Notes under the pieces: generated by a model
What the model was told of the DNA's origin: nothing
Databases searched by the model: none
What the model saw: the letters and a program-made list of their open reading frames with translations, nothing else
Assembly: GCA_025453505.1 (NCBI GenBank)
Contig: JALOQG010000182.1
Coordinates: forward strand, 1 to 6,093
DNA: 6,093 bases
Reading direction: 5' to 3'
Source of the DNA: Myxococcota bacterium
GTDB lineage: Bacteria; Myxococcota_A; UBA9160; PR03
Part shown: in pieces, positions 1 to 5,443 of the stretch
Layout of the letters: each line of letters begins with the position of its first letter
How positions within the stretch are numbered: the first letter of the stretch is position 1
Translations under genes and position numbers: made by a program

Positions 1-36
1 GTCGGCGGGGGCGCTCGTCGCGCTGCGGCGCCGAAC

Positions 37-903
37 TCAGCCGCGCGGCACGAACGCAGCGTAGTCGTCGAGCACCGGCAGCACGGCGTCGCGCGACGCC
101 GACGGCAGCCGCAACACCGCTTCGGTGACGCCGATCGACTCGTAGTAGTCGAGCTTCTCGCGCGAGGGCACGACGCCCATCGGCACGATGTGGATCTTCG
201 AGGGATCGCGTCCGCGCGTTTCGAAGGCCTCGCGCAGCGCGGCGAGCGCCTCGCGCACGCCCGCGCCGCCGATCGGGATCCAGCCGTCGGCGTATTCCGC
301 GACGTGTTCGATCAGCTTCGGGCCCGGCGCGCCGCCGATCAGCACCGGCGGGCGCGGCTGCTGCACGGGCTTCGGCCACTGCCAGCTCGGTTCGAAGTGC
401 ACCCACTCGCCGTGGAACGACGCCACTTCGTTCGACCACAGCGCCTGCATCGCGAGCATCACCTCGCGCACGCGCGCGCGGCGGCGGCGCGGATCGACGC
501 CGTGGCTCTCCATCTCGTCTTCGTTCCAGCCGTAGCCGATGCCGAGCGCGAGGCGGCCGTTCGAAAGGTGGTCGAGCGTCGCGATCTGCTTGGCGAGCGT
601 GATCGCGTCGTGTTGCGCGACGAGCGCGATGCCGGTGCCGAGCCGGATGCGCGAGGTCACCGCGGCGGCGGCGCCGAGCGCGACCCACGGATCGAGCGTG
701 CGCTTGTACTCCTCGGCGAGCACCGCATCGCCGGTCGGCGGCGGCGTGCGCCGCGAGAGCGGGATGTGGGTGTGCTCGGGGACGTAGAGAGAATGGAAGC
801 CGCGGTCCTCGGCCTCGCGAGCGAGATCGGCCGGGTGCATGGCCCGGTCCGTCGCGAAGATCGTGACGCCGACGCGCATCCGGGCCGCGTTCGATTCCGA
901 CAT
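37..903 (-). CDS. LLM class (luciferase-like) F420- or flavin-dependent oxidoreductase
   Basis: This is a 288-residue TIM-barrel enzyme of the bacterial luciferase-like monooxygenase superfamily, probably a cytosolic, F420- or FMN-dependent oxidoreductase. Seen in the sequence: a first barrel strand MRVGVTIF (residues 9-16), VPEHTHIP (41-48) where the active-site loop lies, RIRLGTGI (85-92), and the family signature KQIATLDHLSNGRLALGIGYGW (105-126), followed by PPVLIGGAPGPKLI (185-198) and the ADGW segment (205-208). Length is normal for the TIGR03619-like F420 subgroup. I place the start at the ATG of 901-903 because GGAGGAG (908-914, complement) lies 4 nt upstream; an ATG 13 codons further upstream has no such support, and Met9 is a possible later start. 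It diverges from the 2-oxoacid oxidoreductase gene across 62 bp. Family membership is firm; the choice of cofactor (F420 versus FMN) and the substrate cannot be read from the sequence. Confidence 0.93.
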   Translation of the reverse strand: MSESNAARMRVGVTIFATDRAMHPADLAREAEDRGFHSLYVPEHTHIPLSRRTPPPTGDAVLAEEYKRTLDPWVALGAAAAVTSRIRLGTGIALVAQHDAITLAKQIATLDHLSNGRLALGIGYGWNEDEMESHGVDPRRRRARVREVMLAMQALWSNEVASFHGEWVHFEPSWQWPKPVQQPRPPVLIGGAPGPKLIEHVAEYADGWIPIGGAGVREALAALREAFETRGRDPSKIHIVPMGVVPSREKLDYYESIGVTEAVLRLPSASRDAVLPVLDDYAAFVPRG

Positions 904-907
904 TCGG

Positions 908-914
908 CTCCTCC
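908..914 (-). promoter_or_regulatory. Shine-Dalgarno site of the LLM oxidoreductase gene
   Basis: The minus-strand transcript reads GGAGGAG here, with its GGAGG core 6 nt before the ATG at 903. It is the strongest ribosome binding site in the window and decides the start codon of the gene against an in-frame ATG at 940-942, which would lie upstream of this site. Confidence 0.8.
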
Positions 915-919
915 AGGAG

Positions 920-933
920 TGAAACACGTTACA
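920..933. promoter_or_regulatory. Candidate operator, imperfect palindrome between divergent genes
   Basis: TGAAACACGTTACA has arms TGAAAC and GTTACA around a 2-bp centre; five of the six arm positions pair. It lies in the 62-bp region between the start codons of the LLM oxidoreductase and the ferredoxin oxidoreductase genes, 6 bp from the Shine-Dalgarno site of the former and 33 bp from the TTG of the latter. It is also the most AT-rich patch around, so it probably overlaps the promoter of one or both genes. Size and symmetry suit a dimeric helix-turn-helix regulator such as a TetR-family protein, but no regulator gene is in the window and the assignment is an inference. I see no convincing -35/-10 pair in either direction. 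Confidence 0.4.
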
Positions 934-953
934 TTTCCGCACGAACCCGCGCC

Positions 954-959
954 GGGGAG
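954..959 (+). promoter_or_regulatory. Ribosome binding site supporting the TTG start of the large gene
   Basis: GGGGAG lies 6 nt upstream of the TTG codon at 966-968. It decides for this alternative start: the next in-frame Met is residue 33, which would remove the conserved RVYLTGVQALVRLP stretch at the N-terminus of the family. Confidence 0.65.
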
Positions 960-965
960 CGGTCT

Positions 966-3900
966 TTGACCGTCGATCGCGACTACGAGCTCGAACACCG
1001 CTACACGCGCAGCGCCGGTCGCGTCTACCTGACCGGCGTGCAGGCGCTGGTGCGGCTGCCGATGGAGCAGCGGCGCCGCGATCGCGCCGCCGGCCTGAAC
1101 ACGGCGGGCTTCATCTCCGGCTACCGTGGCTCGCCGCTCGGAACCTACGACATGGGGCTCTGGCAGGCGCGCACGCTGCTCGAAGCGCACGACGTCCGCT
1201 TTTCGCCCGGCGTCAACGAAGACCTCGCGGCGACGGCGGTGTGGGGCACGCAGCAAGCGACGCTGCACGCCGACGCGAAGGTCGATGGCGTGTTCGGCCT
1301 CTGGTATGGCAAGGGCCCCGGCGTCGATCGCTCGTGCGACGCGCTCAAGCACGCCAACTACGCGGGCACCGCGAAGCACGGCGGCGTACTCGCGCTCTGC
1401 GGCGACGATCCCGCCGCGCGCTCGTCGTCGATCGCGCACCAGAGCGAGCACGCCTTCGTGCACTGCGCGATCCCGGTGCTGAATCCGTCGAGCGTGCAGG
1501 AGTACCTCGACTTCGGGCTCTTCGGTTTCGCGCTCTCGCGCTTCGCCGGCTCGTGGGTCGCGATGAAGTGCCTGACCGATACGGTGGACAGCGCGCGCTC
1601 GGTGGACGTCGGACCCGATCGCGTTCAGATCGTCGCGCCTGCCGACTTCGCGCTGCCGCCCGGCGGGCTCTCGATCCGCTGGGCGAACCTGCCGCTCGAA
1701 GTCGAGCGGCGCGTGCACCAGCAGCGGCTGCCCGCGGCGCTCGCCTTCGCGCGCGCGAACGGCATCGACCGCGACGTCTTCGGCGCCGCCGCCGGCCGCC
1801 GCCGGCTCGGCATCGTCACCGCCGGCAAGGCCTATCTCGACGTCCGCCAGGCGCTCGATGAACTGGGAATCGACGAGCGCCGCGCCGCCGAGCTCGGCCT
1901 GTGCCTCTACAAGGTCGGACTCGTGTGGCCGCTCGAGCCCGAAGGCCTGCGGCGCTTCTGCGGCGGACTCGAAGACGTGCTCGTGATCGAGGAGAAGCGC
2001 GCGCTGATCGAAGAGCAGCTCGCGCGCGTGCTCTACAACCTGAGTGATCGGCCGCGTCTGCTCGGCAAGCACGACGAACGCGGTGTGCCGCTCGTGCCGG
2101 CCGAAGGCGAACTCGCGCCCGGCGCAATCGCGGAGATCCTGCGCGGCTGGCTCGAATGCCGCGTGCCGGAGCTCGCCGCGACGCTACCGCCGCGTCCGCC
2201 CGAGATCGCCGCTGCGGCCGCGTCGGGCCTGATGCGCCTGCCCAGCTTCTGTTCCGGCTGCCCGCACAACCGCTCGACGGTGCTGCCCGAAGGATCGTTC
2301 GCGCTCGGCGGGATCGGTTGTCACGGCATGGCGGTGTGGCTGCCCGAGCGGCGCACGCTCGCCGTGACGCAGATGGGTGGCGAGGGCGCCAACTGGATCG
2401 GACAGGCGCCGTACGTCGGGACGCCGCACATCTTCCAGAACGTCGGCGACGGCACCTACTTCCACTCCGCGCTGCTCGCGATCCGCGCCGCCGTCGCCGC
2501 CAAGGTCAACATCACCTACAAGGTGCTGGTCAACGGCGCCGTCGCGATGACCGGCGGCCAGCCGATCGAGGGCGAGCCGGCGCTGCAGGGCGAGATCACG
2601 GTGCCCGAGGTCGTGCGCCAGCTCGACGCCGAGGGCGTGCGCCGCATCGCGGTCGTCAGCGACGACCCGACGAAGTTCGGAGAAGGCCGCTTTCCGGCCG
2701 GCGTCACCTTGCACCACCGCGACGAACTCGACCGCGTGCAGAAGCAGCTGCGCGAAGTCGCGGGCGTGTCGGCGCTCGTCTACGACCAGAGCTGCGCCGC
2801 CGAAGCGCGCCGCCTGCGCAAGCAGGGCACGCTCGTCGAACCCGAGCCGCGCGTCGTCATCAACGAGGAAGTCTGCGAAGGCTGCGGCGACTGCTCGGTG
2901 CAGAGCAACTGCATCTCGATCGAACCGATCGAGACCGCGCTCGGCCGCAAGCGCCGCATCGACCAGTCGTCGTGCAACAAGGACTACTCGTGCCTGCACG
3001 GCTACTGCCCGAGCTTCGTCACGGTGATCGGCGGCCGGCTGCGCAAGAGCGGCGGTGCGGCGGTCGAGGCGGACGAAGCGCTCTTCGCCGCGCTGCCCGA
3101 ACCGGCGGTCGCGCCGCTCGATCGGCCGTGGAACGTGCTCGTGACGGGCATCGGCGGCAGCGGCGTGATCACCGTCGGCGCGCTGATCGGGATGGCGGCG
3201 CATCTCGAAGGGAAGGGCGCGTCGGCGCTCGACGTCACCGGGCTCGCGCAGAAGAACGGCCCCGTGACCAGCCACATCCGGGTCGCGGTGCGGCCCGAAG
3301 ACCTCTTCGCGACGCGCATCGCGGCGGGCGCGACGGATCTCCTGCTCGGCGCCGACATCGTCGTCACCGCCGGTGCCGACACGCTGCTGCGCATCGGCAA
3401 GGGCCGCACGCACGCGGTCGTGAACCGCCACGTCGCGCCGACCTCCGACTTCGCGATGCATCCCGATCTCGATCTCTCGCCCGCGCGCATGGAGCAGGCG
3501 ATCGCCGCCGCGGCCGGCGCCGAGAACGGCCACTTCCTCGACGCGACCGCGCTCGCGACCGCGCTGCTCGGCGACGCGATCGGCACGAACCTGTTCCTGG
3601 TCGGCTATGCGCTGCAGCGCGGCTGGCTGCCCGTCTCGCGCGATGCGCTCGAGCGCGCGATCGAGCTGAACGGCCGCGCGATCGCGATGAACAAGCGCGC
3701 GCTCGCGTGGGGCCGCCTCGCCGCGCACGATCTCGCCGCCGTGCAGCGGGCCGCACGGCCGGGTCTGCGCGACGAGGCGCCGCCCGCCGAGCCGTCGCTC
3801 GAGGCGCTGGTCGAGCACCGCGCAGCGCTGCTGACCACGTACCAGAGCGCCGCGTACGCGCGGCGCTACCGCGATCTGGTCGCGCGCGTCGCGGCCGCCG

Positions 3901-4436
3901 AGCGCGAACGCTGCGGGCCCGGCGATGCGCCGCTCGCGCGCGCCGTCGCGCGCTACGCCGCCAAGCTGATGGCGTACAAGGACGAGTACGAAGTCGCGCG
4001 CCTCTACACGGACGGCAGCTTCCAGGCGCAGCTCGCGCGCGACTTCGAGTCGTGGGAGCGGCTCGAGATCCAGCTCGCGCCGCAGATCGCGAACCCGCGC
4101 GATCCGGACACCGGCCGCGCGAAGAAGCGCTCGCTCGGCCCGTGGATGTTCCCGGTGCTGCGCGTGATGGCGCGCTTCAAGTTCCTGCGCGGGACGCCGC
4201 TCGATCCGTTCGGCTGGACCGCGCACCGCAAGATGGAGCGCCAGCTCGTTCGCGACTACGTGGCCACGCTCGACGCAGTGCTCGCGGCCCTCACCCCGGC
4301 GAGCCGCGCGCAGGCGGTCGAGATCGCGCGCATCCCGGAGCTGATCCGCGGCTTCGATCTCGTCAAGGAAAAGCAGCTCGCGGACGCGCAGGCGAAGCAG
4401 CGCGAGCTGCTCGACGCCTTCCGCCGCGCCGGTTGA
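966..4436 (+). CDS. Indolepyruvate ferredoxin oxidoreductase family protein (fused alpha-beta type, 1156 aa)
   Basis: This is a cytosolic thiamine-diphosphate iron-sulfur enzyme, expected to convert an aryl-pyruvate plus CoA and oxidised ferredoxin to aryl-acetyl-CoA, CO2 and reduced ferredoxin. Domains in order: pyrimidine-binding domain (about 20-240) with NED (84-86, Glu85 the likely ThDP glutamate) and GDDPAARSSSIAHQSE (146-161); a transketolase-C-like domain (about 281-390); the ThDP pyrophosphate domain (about 425-600) with CSGCPHN (429-435) and the motif GDG (494-496) to N523; a ferredoxin-like segment with Cys637, 640, 643 and 649, then Cys670, 676 and 681; the gamma domain (about 722-905) opening with GIGGSGVIT (728-736); and a C-terminal DUF6537-type domain (about 930-1150) with MAYKDEYEVARLY (1002-1014). 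The length matches the single-chain family, which joins what archaea encode as separate IorA and IorB. The start is TTG. It ends 4 bp before the convergent cupin gene. Indolepyruvate as the true substrate is a family label; phenylpyruvate, hydroxyphenylpyruvate or a branched 2-oxoacid are also possible. Confidence 0.96.
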   Translation: MTVDRDYELEHRYTRSAGRVYLTGVQALVRLPMEQRRRDRAAGLNTAGFISGYRGSPLGTYDMGLWQARTLLEAHDVRFSPGVNEDLAATAVWGTQQATLHADAKVDGVFGLWYGKGPGVDRSCDALKHANYAGTAKHGGVLALCGDDPAARSSSIAHQSEHAFVHCAIPVLNPSSVQEYLDFGLFGFALSRFAGSWVAMKCLTDTVDSARSVDVGPDRVQIVAPADFALPPGGLSIRWANLPLEVERRVHQQRLPAALAFARANGIDRDVFGAAAGRRRLGIVTAGKAYLDVRQALDELGIDERRAAELGLCLYKVGLVWPLEPEGLRRFCGGLEDVLVIEEKRALIEEQLARVLYNLSDRPRLLGKHDERGVPLVPAEGELAPGAIAEILRGWLECRVPELAATLPPRPPEIAAAAASGLMRLPSFCSGCPHNRSTVLPEGSFALGGIGCHGMAVWLPERRTLAVTQMGGEGANWIGQAPYVGTPHIFQNVGDGTYFHSALLAIRAAVAAKVNITYKVLVNGAVAMTGGQPIEGEPALQGEITVPEVVRQLDAEGVRRIAVVSDDPTKFGEGRFPAGVTLHHRDELDRVQKQLREVAGVSALVYDQSCAAEARRLRKQGTLVEPEPRVVINEEVCEGCGDCSVQSNCISIEPIETALGRKRRIDQSSCNKDYSCLHGYCPSFVTVIGGRLRKSGGAAVEADEALFAALPEPAVAPLDRPWNVLVTGIGGSGVITVGALIGMAAHLEGKGASALDVTGLAQKNGPVTSHIRVAVRPEDLFATRIAAGATDLLLGADIVVTAGADTLLRIGKGRTHAVVNRHVAPTSDFAMHPDLDLSPARMEQAIAAAAGAENGHFLDATALATALLGDAIGTNLFLVGYALQRGWLPVSRDALERAIELNGRAIAMNKRALAWGRLAAHDLAAVQRAARPGLRDEAPPAEPSLEALVEHRAALLTTYQSAAYARRYRDLVARVAAAERERCGPGDAPLARAVARYAAKLMAYKDEYEVARLYTDGSFQAQLARDFESWERLEIQLAPQIANPRDPDTGRAKKRSLGPWMFPVLRVMARFKFLRGTPLDPFGWTAHRKMERQLVRDYVATLDAVLAALTPASRAQAVEIARIPELIRGFDLVKEKQLADAQAKQRELLDAFRRAG

Positions 4437-4440
4437 TTGC

Positions 4441-4830
4441 TCAGGTCTTCTTCAGCTCGATCAGGATCTCGTGGTAGCGCTTCTGGCCGACGTTGAGCGC
4501 CCACTCGACGCCGCCCTTCGGTACGCGCACCGTGTTGCCCGCGGCGGGCACCTTGCCGACGAAGGGATCCATCGGGAAGTCCTTCGGCGGAATGCCGGCG
4601 ACGAGATCGCCGGAGTCGATCACCAGGATGTACTCGTGATCGTGCCTGTGCAGCGCGGTGGCCTGCCCGGGCTCCAGCGTCATCTCCCACACGCGGACGT
4701 CGTCGTCTTCGTAGAGGACGTAGTCGGCGACGCCGCCCATCGGGTCGTTCGCGTGCTCGTCGCGGAACTTCTCGATGCGCGCGCGCATCGCGGCGTCGAT
4801 CTCGATGAACTCGGGCGGTGTGTGGCGCAT
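4441..4830 (-). CDS. Small single-domain cupin protein
   Basis: This 129-residue protein has one cupin beta-barrel. Motif 1 reads G55-x5-H61-R-H63-D-H-E66 and runs to G74; motif 2 reads G98-x5-P104-x-G106-x2-E109-x3-N113. The histidine normally found in motif 2 is therefore a glutamate (Glu109). The usual motif 1 glutamate is also one place early: Glu66, with Tyr at 67. The barrel closes with HEILIELKK (120-128). The metal site, if there is one, would be His61, His63, perhaps His65 or Glu66, and Glu109. No signal peptide is seen, so it is cytosolic. Substrate and reaction are unknown; members of such families act as dioxygenases, isomerases or sugar or ligand binders. The start ATG has GGAG (4838-4841) 7 nt upstream, inside a perfect hairpin. 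It lies 46 bp downstream of the YbjN-like gene on the same strand and converges on the large oxidoreductase gene. Confidence 0.9.
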   Translation of the reverse strand: MRHTPPEFIEIDAAMRARIEKFRDEHANDPMGGVADYVLYEDDDVRVWEMTLEPGQATALHRHDHEYILVIDSGDLVAGIPPKDFPMDPFVGKVPAAGNTVRVPKGGVEWALNVGQKRYHEILIELKKT

Positions 4831-4835
4831 GGGAC

Positions 4836-4854
4836 GTCTCCAGATCGAGGAGAC
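4836..4854 (-). promoter_or_regulatory. Inverted repeat covering the cupin ribosome binding site
   Basis: GTCTCC (4836-4841) and GGAGAC (4849-4854) form a perfect 6-bp inverted repeat with a 7-nt spacer in the 46-bp gap between the YbjN-like and cupin genes. In the minus-strand transcript the 3' arm is GGAGAC, and its GGAG is the only plausible Shine-Dalgarno sequence, 7 nt before the cupin ATG. Folding would hide the ribosome site. It could instead be a DNA operator. There is no U-tract, so it is not an intrinsic terminator. Confidence 0.4.
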
Positions 4855-4876
4855 CGAACCCTAGCCGAGCTCCGCC

Positions 4877-5314
4877 CTAGAGCGCATCGATGCCGCCGAG
4901 GGATTCCTCGAAGGCGTCGGCCGCGTTGGCGGCGCGCACGATCGAGAGCAGGATCTCCGTGGGCGTGCTGCTCGCGAGGCGCAGCGGCAGCACCAGCGAC
5001 ACGTTCTCCTCGTCGCCGAGCGACGCGATCGCGAGCGCACCCGCCGACAGCGACGCGTTGCGCCGCAAGAGCGCGCGGGCGGCGTCGGGCGCCAGCTCGC
5101 GGCCCTTCGGGATCTTCGCGGCCGGCGCGACGATGCGCGCGACCTCGCCGTCGCCGTCGGCCTCGCGCAGCAGCCACACGACGTGGGAGCGGCCCGGAAC
5201 CGTCTCGATCACGACCCGAAGCGCCGCGGGGCGCGGCGTCTCGAGTCCGCACACGCCGGCCGATCCGCCCTGGACTTCGTCGCGGAGCAAGGCTTCGAGT
5301 TCGTGGAACGTCAT
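4877..5314 (-). CDS. Hypothetical protein, YbjN / type III secretion chaperone-like fold
   Basis: This 145-residue protein is not recognised by name. Its pattern is helix (MTFHELEALLRDEV, 1-14), then beta strands ALRVVIETV (31-39) and SHVVWLLREA (43-52), the segment RRNASLSAGALAIAS (84-98), a strand ENVSLVLPLRL (103-113), and a C-terminal helix (about 118-137). That order resembles YbjN and the CesT-type secretion chaperones, which bind partner proteins rather than catalyse; this is an inference from pattern only. No signal peptide or membrane segment is seen. The reading frame stays open upstream to about 6070, but I start at the ATG of 5312-5314 because the upstream stretch lies opposite the lipoprotein gene and looks non-coding. 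The ribosome site is weak (GGGGCG), and an 11-bp tandem duplication places a second, out-of-frame ATG just upstream. It probably shares a transcript with the cupin gene 46 bp downstream. Confidence 0.72.
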   Translation of the reverse strand: MTFHELEALLRDEVQGGSAGVCGLETPRPAALRVVIETVPGRSHVVWLLREADGDGEVARIVAPAAKIPKGRELAPDAARALLRRNASLSAGALAIASLGDEENVSLVLPLRLASSTPTEILLSIVRAANAADAFEESLGGIDAL

Positions 5315-5333
5315 CGGCGCCCCATCGGCGCCC
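5312..5333. repeat. Perfect 11-bp tandem duplication over a start codon
   Basis: CATCGGCGCCC occurs twice in direct succession (5312-5322 and 5323-5333). On the minus strand each copy ends in ATG. The downstream copy supplies the start codon of the YbjN-like gene; the upstream copy supplies an ATG in another frame that opens the short frame ATGGGGCGCCGATGA, whose TGA overlaps the real ATG. Confidence 0.85.
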
Positions 5334-5443
5334 GCTCGACCCGTCTTGAGAGCCGCGCGGGGCGGGGTCCGCTCGGCGCGCGTGCAGCTCCTGTGCAACT
5401 CTCCTCGCGTCCAGCCGCCCGCAAACACCATCGAGAGGCGCCC
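5315..5443. other. Divergent intergenic region, 129 bp
   Basis: This lies between the start codons of the YbjN-like gene (minus) and the lipoprotein gene (plus) and must hold the promoters of both. A TTGAGA at 5346-5351 is the only -35-like hexamer I can see on the plus strand, with no matching -10. GTGCAGCTC (5382-5390) and GTGCAACTC (5393-5401) form a direct repeat with an 11-bp period, about one helical turn, on the lipoprotein side. No terminator is visible. Confidence 0.4.

Noticed and set aside
1..64. Possible 3' end of another gene entering from the left (plus-strand frame 2 runs from the edge to a TAG at 62-64)
   Set aside because: Only about 20 codons are visible and 28 bp overlap the LLM gene; in DNA this GC-rich such a frame is expected by chance. 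Nothing can be supported in bases 1-36.
904..942. N-terminal extension of the LLM oxidoreductase by 13 residues
   Set aside because: The extension would cover the gene's own strong Shine-Dalgarno site and the palindrome, and lacks a ribosome site of its own.
190..969. 259-codon plus-strand frame opposite the LLM oxidoreductase gene
   Set aside because: Composition dominated by Arg, Ala and Glu, no motif, complementary to conserved coding sequence.
657..2072. 471-codon minus-strand open frame running across the LLM gene start and the N-terminal part of the large gene
   Set aside because: Low-complexity Arg/Ala/Glu composition, overlaps two well-supported genes and would read through their shared promoter region; a GC shadow.
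2184..4226. Very long antisense open frame (about 680 codons) opposite the large oxidoreductase gene, and a 773-codon plus-strand frame at 2156-4477
   Set aside because: Both are extremely rich in Arg and Ala with no recognisable motif and lie over a gene with clear family motifs; high GC at third positions removes stop codons from the other frames.
4441..4480. Possible bidirectional terminator between the convergent genes
   Set aside because: No stable stem followed by a T-run is present on either strand; the short GATC-x2-GATC symmetry at 4457-4466 lies inside the cupin coding region.
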